Shown in pieces: positions 1-11,769 of a stretch of DNA of 64,000 nucleotides. How positions within the stretch are numbered: position 1 is the stretch's first letter; every line of letters starts with the position of its first letter. The DNA is from Hygrophila difformis (Eukaryota; Streptophyta; Magnoliopsida; Lamiales; Acanthaceae), in contig JAOANR010000003.1 of assembly GCA_030278955.1 (NCBI GenBank), positions 48,633,175 through 48,697,174 on the forward strand. The letters run 5' to 3'. The translations under genes were made by a program, and so were the position numbers. The notes beneath the pieces are model-generated. The model searched no databases and was not told where the DNA came from. It was given only the letters and a program-made list of their open reading frames with translations.

Positions 1-67
1 TTAAAAATAATCATCTAGTAGTTTAAAAATAATAATGATTTAAAAATAATAGTTTAAAAATATCCGG

Positions 68-79
68 GCTCTGATACCA
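68..79 (-). other. Primer-binding site, initiator-Met tRNA type
   Basis: On the minus strand these bases read TGGTATCAGAGC, the standard plant site complementary to the 3' end of initiator-methionine tRNA. It lies three bases beyond the LTR that ends at 83. This fixes the LTR orientation (5' LTR on the minus strand) and means the body of that element extends leftwards out of the window. Bases 1-67 are A/T-rich leader with no coding sign. Confidence 0.85.
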
Positions 80-82
80 ACT

Positions 83-2666
83 TGTAACACCCTGATTTTT
101 GGTCACCCAGGTCGGGATGTCACCGCCACACCTCCCTAGTAAGACACGGTTTCTCCGAGCTTATTAAAGAGATGCAAGGCTAGGTATTGCAGTATTTAAA
201 ATATTTAAAACCATTCAAGTAGCCCATTCAATATAAATTCAAAATAAATATTATAATGCAGCGGAATAATAGTATCTAAGTATAAGTATTGCAGCGAAAA
301 ATATAAATAGGGCCAACATGGCCAAAACACGGGTTAAACAGGCCCGTTTATACTATAGTCTAATGCAAGAATTTAAAATAGAAAGTTTTCCAAAATATTT
401 CCCCCATGGATATACGTGCTCATGCTCATTCCACATACTCTGTAAAGAAAAAGGAAATAAATGGTTTGGTCAGCACAATTTGCTGAGTAATTTAATACGT
501 ACATGGTCGTGGGGTTTCAAAGCCATTCATTTACATTTAAATAAACACATGATAATAATAAATCATAGATACTTCAATTTAATTGTCTAACCAATTTGCA
601 TAATCAATTCATGGCCCTAATTAACAAAACGTTTAGCATAATTTAAGTAAAAGCCATAATTAATTTAAATAAAACATTTAATAATTTAAATGACAACCAA
701 TAATATTTTTAACTATCTCCATTACACTCAAGATTTAGTATTCAAGTATTTCACGATTGCATTGCAATCTCGTCAAGTTTAGCCGGTAGCCCGGCGGCCG
801 CAGCCGTATCTGCCATACCCAGTACCACTCCGGAGCCTCGGGAAACCCATATGGATATTCACGAGAGTGTAGGCCATATAGCTCATGCCGTTTTGGCAAC
901 ATATCTCAAAATTTCGCGCGGGTCACCATCGTCCATAAAGGCACGAAGTGAATCGTTAAGAGGGCACCCTGCAGAGCGCTCACCCCCTAATTTTAATTGA
1001 TCAAGTTTGTAAGGGGATTTCCTAAATTCTGATTTCATACATTTATTTCAAAAGAGTTTTCTACTCGTTTAAACCTTAAAGGCTAATTTCACCGTTTCAA
1101 CAAGATTTCAAGATTTGACTTGGTCAAAACCACAGTTTACTTCAAAATTTACTTAAAATCGGTTTTATGTCCAAAAATTCTGAAATTTGACCAGTGACTC
1201 GAAAACACAGAGATGAACAAGTTTTATGTTTTAAGTTTTTCGATCCAAGGTACGGAAGTAATTGAAAAACGTCAATTTTTAACAGGATGATATTCTGTCT
1301 AAAAATATCAACACCAGTTTCAAGATTTCAAGATCTACCATAGCAAACTAACTCCAAATTTAATGAAATTTTACAGGGAGATACTTAAGACATATATCTA
1401 CAACTTTCATGTTTGACTAAAGTTCTGAATCGGTCTAGATCTATTGTCAAAAAACGTCTACAAGTTTGGACCCAAGTTCTTTCAAGATTTCAAGATCTAA
1501 ATTTAGAACAGCTTGGTTTGAGATCGATTTCAGATGTCAAAACTTAACAAAAAATTATGAAATTTTTACAGTAGCTAGATATACATTTTAGAAACATTTT
1601 TTGTGTTTAAGTTTTCTCGTTTGAACTGGTTTAAGGGTTCGGAAAAATCGTCCAAGACTGCTGCGCCGTGGGTTTTCTTCGGGTTGACAGATTTTAGGTT
1701 TCTTGATTAGATCGTTACGTTAGGTGTATTTTAAATCGCCCAAAACCATAGTAAGATTAAATTACAGATCTTTGGTCGTCTGGGTTTGTCGATTCGGAGG
1801 CGTGGCTTCCAGTCCACCGTTTATCTCCTCGGTTCGTCGGGTTCTTCGTTCTAGATCCGATTCGGGGTGTAGAAAATAAAGAGACTAAGTTAGGATTCAT
1901 TTTCGAATCAATAATCGGTCAAGAACTAGCGGATCAGAACTTACCACGACATTGGAAGACTCTGAATTCGTCCAAAGCAGTTCTCTCTTGGTCTTGTGCC
2001 TCCGACGACTCCGGGATTAGGGTTTTCGAACGTAAAGAGAGTATGAATATTTTGAAAAGTGTTTGGGATCGATTCCAAGGTTTATTTATAGAGGTAAGGG
2101 ATCTATGGACGTCCAGGGTCGGCCTTGGTGAGTCTTGAGCCGAAAGGAAAGCAACCGAAGTCGAAAAATCCGGATTCGGGCGAGTAAATCTCGCAACGGA
2201 CGTATCTGTCATCCGGCGCGGGGTTGGCATGCCGTTTGTTGAAACACCGCGCGGCCACCGTGCGGTCCATGCCTGGACTTCGGTCCGGGCGGGTCGTGCG
2301 ATCCGTCAGGCATTTCCTCCTCTCTTTCGGACTTCTATCCCTCTATGTTCTCGGATTCGGATTTCCGGGATATTTTCGGGCTCCTATTCCCTATCTAAAT
2401 TCTTATTCGCGTCTAGATTTAATATTGGCCTCGAACTCTCGAGTCCATTAGTGTCGGGTTCCCTTGTACAATTTATTTGATTAATTTATCTTTGGCTTTA
2501 CGGGTATTGGAAATTTAATTCCTTCTTAAATTAAATTTCATTTCTCATTTCCTTGTCTATGTATTATGTTTATTCATTTATTATATTTACTGTTATGTTT
2601 ATTGTTTATTTATTTATTATTTTATTTATTTATTTATTTTATGTTGCAAAATTCTCGGGTATTACA
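83..2666 (-). repeat. 5' LTR of a gypsy-type element, family A copy 1
   Basis: A 2.58-kb LTR. Read on the minus strand it begins TGTAATACCCGAGA at 2666 and ends GGGTGTTACA at 83, followed by the primer-binding site. It is the inverted counterpart of the solo LTR at 3690-6564; both ends and many internal blocks match in reverse complement. The initiator-Met site and the TGTAAYACCC-type ends are usual for chromovirus-type gypsy elements such as Tekay/Del, but no coding region of this element is in the window, so the lineage is an inference. It cut off the 5' part of the Tat-type element that starts at 2667. Confidence 0.85.
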
Positions 2667-3689
2667 TGAAGACAGGAACATGGGGACGACTGGGGTCACC
2701 TCAGAAGGGGAAGGAGAAGACGTCCGATGTTTTCGACCGTCTGGGTCATTATGAGGTCAAAGAGTGGATCAAGTAGTCGGAAGGTGAGGGAAAGTCGGAG
2801 TATGAAGAAGGAAAAGAGAAGCCGGCCCTGAAGATAATCACCAACGGTTGGGATTCGGAGATGAAGTTAATAGCCGACAGGAAGAACGGAAAAACTGTAA
2901 TACAGATTACAGTCCCCGAGGAAGCTGTGTCTCCGGCAATAAAGAGGCTTTGGAAACCACATGCTAATACTCAGGTTGGTCAATGTGTACAGAATTCTCC
3001 AAAACGAGGGTACTTCGGCCAAAGCCGATTTGAGACTCGAATTCGGAAGGAAAGTGATACGTCCACCCCCAAAGGGAAGGGATCATATCATACATTTAAA
3101 AGGAGAATGCAGCGGCGGAAAGCGGCCGCGGTTGAGGAAAAATATGAAATGATGCACATGGAGGAAGACTTCCCAAATGATAGTAATTTTTCTGAGGGAA
3201 AAATATTAAATAAAATATTTTTGGCTCGTATTAAATCAGCCGAAGGCATGAAGCAGAAAGCGGATAAAGGAAAGAACAATGAAGATCGGCTGAAACATAA
3301 AACTGAGTTTCGGCCGAAATAGAAAGAAGTTCGGACCAGCGATGACCTAAGAGAGGTGGAAGAAGAGTGGAAGCCGAGACCAGTCCGAACAAGGGGATGG
3401 AAACCAAAAACATCCATTGTCCCGAATACTGAAACTCTTTCAATTGGTCAATTCAAATTCGACTTCGGATCCAGTTCTGGCATGGTAGGCATCACGGGAG
3501 CAGATGATGAGGAATACTGGTCCGACACAGAACCAGCAGTGGTATTCTGTCAAAAAGAGGGAGAATATTTCGGCGAAGAAGAACCTGTGGTTGACTTCTG
3601 CTTCACCAAGTTGGAAGCAATTCGGCCAGAGGCTAGAGGCCGAAATTGAGAAAAGCTTAGAAGAAGGGTACAAGGCGTTTGTCCCAGAC
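2667..3689 (+). pseudogene. Tat-lineage element F1: gag-PR linker region, broken
   Basis: Remnant of the acidic/basic linker between gag and protease of a Ty3/gypsy element. Readable blocks are 2861-3322 and 3356-3649, in one frame with a stop at 3320-3322. Reading shifts near 3630 into a block ending at 3689. The peptide is rich in Lys, Glu and Arg with no recognisable domain. Its identity comes from continuity: across the solo LTR (3690-6564) the reading resumes at 6570 and runs into protease. The 5' part (gag core, 5' LTR) is missing because a family-A element lies to the left. Base use is distinctive, with frequent CGGCCGA-type words also seen in the rest of F1. Confidence 0.65.
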
Positions 3690-6564
3690 TGTAATACCCG
3701 AGATCTTTATCAGCATCCAAAGGAATAAAATTTATTTCGTAACCCGACCAAGGTCGAAATATCTCCGAGAAGAAGAAAATAATTTATTACAATAAATTGT
3801 TGCTCGGAAATGACATGCCGATAGATTCAAAAAAAAATTCAAAATGGAATAAAAGAGGGAAAGGAAGCCCGAAGATATTCCAAGGATTTATCCCAAAAGA
3901 AATGAAATTAAATTCAAGAACAGAAAGAAATTTTAATTCCAAGAACTTGTGAAGTCGGAAATGATTTAAATAAATAAATCATTGCACGGGAATCGAAAGG
4001 CGATGAATTCAAAGCCGACGAACTCAAACTCGACGAATTCAAAATTTCAAATAGTAATCAATTCGAGCCGAAATAAATTTAAAATAGGAATCATAATATG
4101 AGAATGACCCAAAAAATCGAGCCCGAAAACGTAGGAGGATAGGAACCCGAAAGAGAGTAGGAAAGGCCCGACGGATCGCATGGCGGCCCACGATGCAGCC
4201 CTGCCGAGAGCCGCGCGGTCTGGAAGGATACTGCGCCGAGGCCGCGCCATGTGACAGGATGTGATCAACTTTCGATTTTCGGCGATTTCTTACCTTATTT
4301 TCGACCCCCGACTTTGGTAACTCGATCCTAGACAATGGAAGAAGTATATGGATGATCCTTGACAGATTCTTTGGCCATTCTCAGCTGTTTACATTCATCC
4401 ATTGTCTTCCAAACTCTCTCCCAAGGTTCTCCCAAAACCGAAAACCCCAAATCCACTTGTGTTCTTGAAATCCCGATGAAAGAAACGAAGTTTTGGACGA
4501 GGCCAAGCCATCCCCGGATGCCGTATAGTGGTAAGGATTAAGTTTCAATCTAGAATCTTGGTTTTTAGTTGAAGTTAGAGTCTAATCCGTAGTCTTTTTA
4601 CATTGTACTCACAAATCGGAACCGGAGAGAAAGAAACGAGTAGATTGGACGTGTTCGCGGACTCCGGAGGCCATCCCGACGAAATCTAAAACTTTAGATC
4701 TTAGCTACTGTAAGTTGATTCTTCTCATAACCATTTTGGTGCCCTAAAATCAAATGGAATGCAAGTTTTAGTCAACGTACGAAAATCTGTCCCAAAAACT
4801 CTTCCTTTGCGCGTTTTTTGAAATCCCACAAAAAACCCTATAGAATCCGAAACGAAAAACTCCGAACTAGATATTTGTTCCTAACATCTTAATCCAGGCT
4901 ATGTAAAAATTTCACTAATTTTCCTCAAGATTTGTTACCCCAAAACCCGTCTGACATTTTCTGAGTTGTTTTGAACTTTTCGAAATCCTGACAGAATACA
5001 TGTCCAAACTTGATGTAGGTTTTTCTATCACTTCCGGTCCAAAATAATCTTTTGGTGTAAAAATAAAAGTTGTAGATAATTATCTCAAGATTATGCCTGT
5101 AAAATTTCTTGCATTTTCATTATGGTTTGGATAGTCAAAACTCGATTTGAACAGACTGTGCTTTTGAGGAAAACTTTGACAGATTTTGAATTTGAACTTA
5201 ATGAATTAAACTGATTTAATCCATAATGATTTTGTATAAAATGCCTCTAATAAAACTTTCTTATTTTGGTTTCGTGTAAGCGCTTGTAAATTTTCATAAA
5301 TTTTGGAGGTCGTTTGCTATGTCGAAAACTTGTTTGAAAATCAGTGGCGCTGTTTTAGAAAAGTTGACAGATTTTACGTTTTGAAGAGATTGCAAAGTTT
5401 CACTTGCTTCCTCACCTAATTTCGGAAAACTCAAAACATGAAAGTTGTTCGTTGGCGTGTTTTTGAGTCGCTGTACGAATTTCAAGGCGATTGTCTTTCA
5501 AATAAATTTTTAAACTGAAATAGAGTAAACTGTGGCAATGACTTTGGTTGATATGTTGAAAAACTCGAATTTTTGAAATACACGATTTGTGAGCTACGTC
5601 TAGACAATCAAAACATTTTTCAAAAACCCGTTAATCTAGTCTGAGCTAGATCTCCACGTGAAGTAGAGGGTGAGTGCTCTGCAGGGTGCCCCTCTATCTT
5701 GAAATTCGTGCCTGAATGGACGAAATGTGAAATACTGTGAAATTGTGCCAAAACGGCCATTGAAAAACTAGTCTACACTCTCGTGTGTATCCGAATGGGT
5801 TACTCGAGGCTCCGGAGTGGAACTGTGTATGGCGCGGTAAGCGGGTTGCTTCGGCAATTTTCTGAAATTTGATATTGAGAAACGAGACACTTGAGAAACT
5901 TGGTTGTGGCGTCCTCTTCTTAGTTAACGGGGAAAAACTAAAAGACTTAAGTTTTTCTTTTATTTATTTATCTGTGTCGTTTCTTATGTATTTTAAATTA
6001 TGTCTTTAAATTATCCCTATGCCTTAAATTATCATTTATAAATTTAAATTAGTTAGGAGAAAATGTGCATTAAATTATTGCCTATTAATTAGTTGAACTA
6101 CATGATTTAAATATGCATGCTTAAAAATGAGTTGTTAATTATTAAATTTTTAAAACCCCTTTATTGCTATGTTAGGGATTGTCTTACTCAGTATTCTTTA
6201 AGACTGATAAATGTTGTCTTATTTTCTCCTATTACAGAGTACTGAGAGCATGAGCATGCATTTGGGGGATTATTTTGGACATTTACTTTATTATTTCATA
6301 CGACTGCATACGGGCCTGTTAACCCGTATTTTGGCCATGTTGGCCCTTTGTTTTATTTCCACTGCATAAACTTAATTAGTATTCGTACATGGATGATTAC
6401 TACTCTATTTTAAATATAAGTACTTCCGGACATGTTCATTTTTAAACTATTTTTGAAATACCATTAGCCTTGCATCTCTCAAGTGAGCTCGAATGAAGTC
6501 GTGTCTTGCTCGGGAGGTGTGACGGTGGCATCCCGGCCTGGGTTATCAAATCTGGGGTGTTACA
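3690..6564 (+). mobile_element. Solo LTR, family A copy 2
   Basis: A 2875-bp LTR with TG...CA ends (TGTAATACCCGAGA at the left, GGGTGTTACA at the right), flanked by a perfect 5-bp target duplication CAGAC at 3685-3689 and 6565-6569. There is no internal coding region, so it is a solo LTR left by recombination between the two LTRs of a full element. It sits inside the gag-PR region of F1 and so is younger than F1. Short ORFs within it are chance readings. Confidence 0.9.
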
Positions 6565-6569
6565 CAGAC

Positions 6570-6938
6570 GCTCAGCCGAGCACTATTTTGACTCCTACTA
6601 CAAAAAATTTCTCAACATGTGAGGCCTTTGTATGTAACGGGTTGGGTCAATGGGAGGCCGTTAAGAAGAATGTTTGTTGATGGAGGAGCGACAGTGAACA
6701 TAATTCCATCGACTACATTGGCCAAAATCGGCCGAACCAGGGAGGACTTATTACCCACTCGGATGAAAGTATTGAGTTTTGTGGGATCCCACACAGCAGC
6801 GGAAGGATGTATACTGGTTCACGTGGCAGTCGGAACGATTTCAATTCCGACTATGTTTTTTGTAGTTGATGTTGATGTCCCATATGCGGCTTTATTAGGC
6901 CGATGCTGGATCCACACAGCTAGATGTTTGCCGTAAAC
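6570..6938 (+). pseudogene. F1 retroviral-type aspartic protease, broken
   Basis: Continuation of F1 after the solo LTR. The frame 6619-6936 gives a gypsy-type pepsin-like protease with the active-site segment FVDGGATVNIIP near residues 24-35 and the C-terminal ALLGRCWIH motif. It aligns along its whole length with the protease of element D around 49.8-50.1 kb. A frameshift around 6600-6620 separates it from the linker. The family dimer would cleave the gag-pol polyprotein; this copy cannot be made as part of one because of the lesions around it. Confidence 0.75.
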
Positions 6939-7099
6939 CCTTCACCAGAAGATATGGTTCTCGAAGAATGATGGCTCAGTAGAAGAGGTAGATGGAGATC
7001 AACCTCCATTTCCAGTCAGCTCAGCTGTACGAATTGCGCGGTACTAGACGAGGAACCCATAGAACCATTCCTGGCGGTCGTGGGGGATCGATATCCGGA

Positions 7100-8700
7100 A
7101 GTTGTTGAGTACGACTGGACAGATTTGGGATTTGAAGTGAGATACCAGGCTGACCCACGACCAAATACCGAAGAAGATAAATAATGGAAGCATTCAGAAA
7201 AAGGACAACCGAGCTCGAATCGGCCGAGCTCGAACCTTTAAGGGAAAAGGCAAAATGGAGTGAACTGATGGATGCTATTCCGAAGTGGACACCAGAATTT
7301 AAGGCATAAGATCCCCTGAAGATGATCAATGTTGGGACGGACGAGAATCTAAGAGAAATTTCGATCAATGCAAATCTGGATCAACTCATGATCAGCCGAT
7401 TCAAGGAGGTCTTAGTAGAGTTCAAAGATTGTTTTGCCTGGGATTATGCAAAAATGTCTTGCTTGGGAAGATTGATTGTGGAGCATAGACTACCTATCAA
7501 GGAGGGTTTTAGGCCGCATAAACAACCAGCCAGGAGGGCAGCGCCTGAAATCATCCCAAGGATTAAGGAAGAGATAGAAAAATTGTTAGCGGTCGGGTTT
7601 GTCAGACCAACTAAGTATGTAGAGTGGTTATCATTGTACCTGTAATAAAAATGAATGGGAAGTTGAGAGTGTGTATTGATTTCTGAAATCTCAATGTAGC
7701 AACTCCCAAAGATGAATATATGATGCCTATTGTTGATTTATTGATAGATTCGGCCGCAAAATAGGGAATGTTATCCTTCATGGATGGCTATTCTGGGTAT
7801 AACCAAATCTTTATGGCCGAAGAAGATGTACATGAGACTGCATTCAGATGCCATGGAGCCATTGGGATTTATGAATGGGTGGTCGTGCCATTCGGCCTGA
7901 AGAATGTAGAGGCTACGTATCAAAGGGCCATGAATTATGTCTTCCATGACCTGATAGGAGAGATTGTGCAGAAATCTACATCGACGTTGTCATTGTTCGA
8001 TCCATAGACGTAGAAAGCCATTTGGCCGATTTAAGAAGAGTATTCACGAGGATGAGGTTACACGGAGTCAAGATGAAACCAGCCAAGTGTGGTTTTGGAG
8101 TACAGGCAGGAAAGTTCTTGGGATTCTTGGTGCATAACAATGGAATAGAAGTAGATGCAAAAAAAAACCAAGGCTATCCAGGAAGCCAGACCACCTCATG
8201 ATAAGAAGAATCTGTAGAAATTCTTAGGCGAATCGGTTTCGTGAGAAGATTCTCTGCTAACGCGGCCGAAAAAGGAAAACCATTGACCAATTTGCTAAGA
8301 TTAAAGAAAGAAGAGGAATTCAAGTGGGGAGATGACCAACAGAGAGCCTTTGAACAATTAAAGAAAGCTTTGATCAATCCACCCGTGTTGGTTCCTCCAG
8401 TCCTCGGCCGACCATTAAATTATACATAGCAGCGGCCGAAGAGTCCATAGGAGCATTGCTAGCTCAGGAGGATGAAGAAGGTAGGGATCGGGCGATTTAT
8501 TATTGAAGCGGGATTCTTAAAGACGCAGAACTCAGGTATTCGCTGATTCACAAATTATGCCTAAGTTTATATCATGCTTGTCAGAAACTAGAATATTACA
8601 GTCACCAGAGACAAGTACTGGTTGTGGCTTCGGTTGATATAGTTAAGATCATGATGAATGATCCGGTTAACAGCCGAAGAATGGCTAAGGGCGCAATGAG
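7100..8700 (+). pseudogene. F1 reverse transcriptase and degenerate RNase H
   Basis: Gypsy-type RT homology in fragments: 7322-7645 (fingers region with FKDCFAWDY and EKLLAVGFVRP), then 7660-8007 ([30 protein letters not shown]), then thumb and RNase H to about 8700. Frameshifts or stops occur near 7640, 7685, 7762, 8007, 8214 and 8500. The catalytic YIDD box reads YIDV (7977-7988), so the second catalytic Asp is lost. The RNase H reads AAAEESIGALLAQ where active gypsy RNase H has an Asp. That loss is usual in the Tat lineage, which carries a second RNase H. Clearly a dead copy. Confidence 0.85.
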
Positions 8701-8739
8701 ATTGAATGCGTATGATTTAAAGTACCAACCACTAAAGGC

Positions 8740-9090
8740 TATGAAGGGCCAAGTTGTAGCCGAATTCTCGGCAGATCATCCGATGCTTCCGATAGCAGAA
8801 GATACTGCAGAAGGGATTCGGCCGATTGAAGGAGAAAAAATGGGGATAGTATACCTACAGCCATGGACGATGATGTTCGATGGATCGAAAGCAGCTTCAG
8901 GTGTCGGAGCAGGGCTCACACTACATACACCAAAGGGCAAGGTATACAAATATTATGTACAATTTCCCATATCCTGCACCAACAACCAAGCGGAGTATAA
9001 GGCATTGATCTCGGGATTACAACAGTTGAAAAATGAAGGATAAAGGGGGATTCTCAGGTAGTTATTCAACAATTACTTGGGAATTTTTCT
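8740..9090 (+). pseudogene. F1 second (archaeal-type) RNase H
   Basis: This segment encodes the extra RNase H domain typical of Tat-lineage gypsy elements, placed between the degenerate RT-linked RNase H and integrase. MMFDGSKAASGVGAGLTL supplies the first catalytic Asp and NNQAEYKALISGL the Glu. The reading then breaks near 9043, where the GDSQ-type motif should follow; its remnant is just downstream. The domain places F1 in the Tat lineage. It is homologous to 60860-61068 in element D. Confidence 0.8.
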
Positions 9091-10510
9091 GTTAAAAGCT
9101 CGTTGTTGATTGGGTTGCACGAAGAGGCAGTTGATTTGTTAGCGGAGTTCTATGAAATATACATCGAATGTATTCCGAGAAAAGAAAAAGAATTGGCCAA
9201 TGAGTTGGCCCAACACGCTGCAAGATATAGGATAATGCCAGAGGCAGGTAACATTGAAGAATGTTCGGCCGAATGTGAGAAGGCCGAATGGATTAAAGAA
9301 ATAGCACGAACTCTTGAGGATCCAGCCGAAAAGCGGAAAGCGATAGATTATATCATAATACTAGGACTACTCTTTAAACGAGCTATCGATGGAGTACTAC
9401 TCCGATGCACGGAAAAAGAAGATGCTAAGAGAGTTATGGGCGAAGTACACGAGGGAATTTGTGGCGCACATCAAGCTGGAAAATAATTGAAGTGGAGTAT
9501 TATTCGGCTAGGATATTACTGGCCGAATATGGGAGCCGAGTGTGAAAGATACGCAAAGGGATGTCGTGATTGTCAAAAGCATGGGCCGATTCAGAAACTA
9601 CCGGCCGAAGAATTGCATATCATGATTAAACCATGGCCATTTCGGGGCTGAGCTATGGACATTATTGGGAAGATTCACCCTTCTTCTTCAAAGACACATG
9701 AGTACGTGTTAGTGGCCACAATTTATTTTACAAAGTGGGCCGAAGCGCAAGCTTATGTCAGTATATCTCAAGAGGAGGTCATCGAGTTCATTAAAAGGCA
9801 ATTGATCTATAGGTTTGGAATTTCACAAATGATTTTGACGGATAAAGGAACCGTTTTTATTGGAGATAAAGTTAAAGCCTTCGCTGATGAATATGGAATG
9901 AAGATTGTCCATTCATCCCATACTATCCACAAGGAAATGGGCAAACAGAGCCTACAAACAAGCAATTAATAGGAATTATTAAGAAAATGATTGAAGATCA
10001 GCCGAGGAAGTGGCAAGAAATGTTGTCCGAAGCACTATGGGCTTATCGGAATGCTAAAACTTCAGCCACTGAGTTTACACCATTTTGGTTGACTTATGGG
10101 ATAGATGCAGTACTGCCGGCCGAAATAATAGTACCAACCTTGAGAACAAGTCAAGCAGACCAATTTTCAGCCGAACAGTATGATCAAGCAATCAGGGACG
10201 AATTATTAGATCTTAATTCCAATCGGGTCGAAACATTTAAGAATTTGCAGAAGAATAAAGATGTTGTAGCTGATTGGTATAATAAGAGAATCCGAGTTAA
10301 ACGTTTTGAAGTTCACGATTTGGTTTGGAAAATTATATGGCCACTCAAGTAGAAGGATGGTCGAATGGGAAAGTGGAGCCCTAATTGGTAGGGGTCGTTT
10401 ATTGTCCAGACGAAGTTGGCAAATGGAGCATACATTTAATAGACGAAAATGGAGAGCAAATGACAAATCCAGTTAATGCAAGGTACATGAAAAGATATTA
10501 TGCTTCAGCT
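9091..10510 (+). pseudogene. F1 integrase, broken
   Basis: Gypsy integrase in several frames. The zinc-binding HHCC region is around 9430-9590 (MGEVHEGICGAHQAG, then CERYAKGCRDCQKHG after a stop at 9484-9486). The catalytic core is around 9650-10000 (MDIIGKIHPSSSKTHEYVLVA; LTDKGTVF where active enzymes have TADQGT or SDGGT). The C-terminal domain reaches YYASAWE near 10515. Stops fall at 9484, 9652, 9967, 10350 and beyond. The C-terminal end matches that of element D (FYPSAWE), which fixes the end of pol. Confidence 0.85.
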
Positions 10511-10515
10511 TGGGA

Positions 10516-11570
10516 ATAAACAGAAAAGTAAATATTTTTATTCTAAGGACAAACATTACAAAAAGGAGCTACTTCGGCCAAAGATAGCGTGGGTGGTCCG
10601 AAGTGACAATATACAAGGGAAACGTCCTATTCTATGCGAGCATATATACAAGGGTAAGGTCCTAAGAAAAGGACCTTTAGGATTATGTCAAACAAACCAA
10701 ACTTGTATAAAGCCGCCAAGATACATCGGCGGAACCAAAAGTGGTCACGAGAACGATTATTAGAAATGGTTACGCCGATTGTCCCAACCATCGGGCCTCA
10801 ACCGTTGGGGACGCTTGAACGAATAGTACAATGTACCAGAGGTAGAAGTCGAGCTCAGGTACAGCCTCCCCAAGATCTCAGTTGGATTGGGGAAGGTACT
10901 ACTGAGGCAACAACCAAGGTGGTGGGAAAAAGGAAAAAATGGAGGAATCATTAAGGACAATGAGTCCTCCATTACGCAAGGTCCGACCGGTTATGCAACC
11001 GCAAAGTAGAAAAGCATCTTATCAGCATGACCGTCGAGACCTTCATTAGGAAAAACAGTCAGAGATCCTCTTCCATATGAATACGGTGATAGGAAGATTA
11101 GTTGGGTTCGTGCCACATGAGTGGAGATTTTTCATACCACGCCTAGAAATCCTTGCATGGAAACATCAGTTGGACACCATGGAGGCACTGGCGATAAATG
11201 ATCGATGGGAAGAAAAGTGGAGCTCATATCCTTAAAGGAAGAACGAATGTGTATAGTTGAGCAAGGAAAGTAGTGATTGTGAAGAATAAGGCTTGGGGGA
11301 GCTAGGTATTTATGGAAGAAAGCTGAGATCTTAGAGGACGAAACGGATAATATTAAAAACTATTTATGGAAAGACGTTTTACTGATTCCCGGAAAAGCTG
11401 TTATGAATTAAAAAGCTACCATTAATTGTATAAATCCAAGGTATGAATTCCAAATGATCACAGATATAACTTGCAAGGCGATTATCTAAATTGACAAAAA
11501 ACCATAACACAATTTAACAAGGATTTAATTTAAATCTCTTATAAATTTCTCGTTTCATTTCTTTTATAGA
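10516..11570 (+). other. F1 3' region, no recognisable gene
   Basis: About 1 kb downstream of F1 pol. Short open stretches (for example 10685-10954, basic and Gln/Arg-rich) have no family I recognise and no codon-level support. F1's own 3' LTR and purine tract could not be located. CGGCCGA-type words continue to about 10.6 kb, so this is probably the untranslated 3' part of F1. Confidence 0.45.
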
Positions 11571-11579
11571 TCACTATTC

Positions 11580-11760
11580 GCTATGTCCGCCAGCCGTACA
11601 CTTGGGCTCGTACGTCCACAAACTTCATAGTCAATATTCTACTAGGGTTATCACATTCGCTAGCCATACAATCAATATGACGCTAGGGCTCTTACGTCCG
11701 CTAGACATATGCTTGGGCGCTTATGTCCACAAGCCTCATAGTCAATATCGATAGCATCCA
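11580..11760. repeat. Two-copy tandem repeat, about 110 bp
   Basis: Two imperfect direct copies of a block containing CTTGGGCTCGTACGTCCACA then TCATAGTCAATAT (near 11600-11636 and 11712-11748), separated by a related CGCTAG...CTTACGTCCGCTAG segment. It lies between the F1 3' region and the truncated third family-A LTR. Origin unknown. Confidence 0.6.
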
Positions 11761-11769
11761 ACTTAGTCA

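Noticed and set aside
83..6564. Two oppositely oriented 2.6-2.9-kb repeats flanking 1 kb, looking like one large inverted-repeat transposon.
   Set aside because: The right repeat has its own CAGAC target duplication and the left has a primer-binding site outside it; they are two separate LTR insertions of one family.
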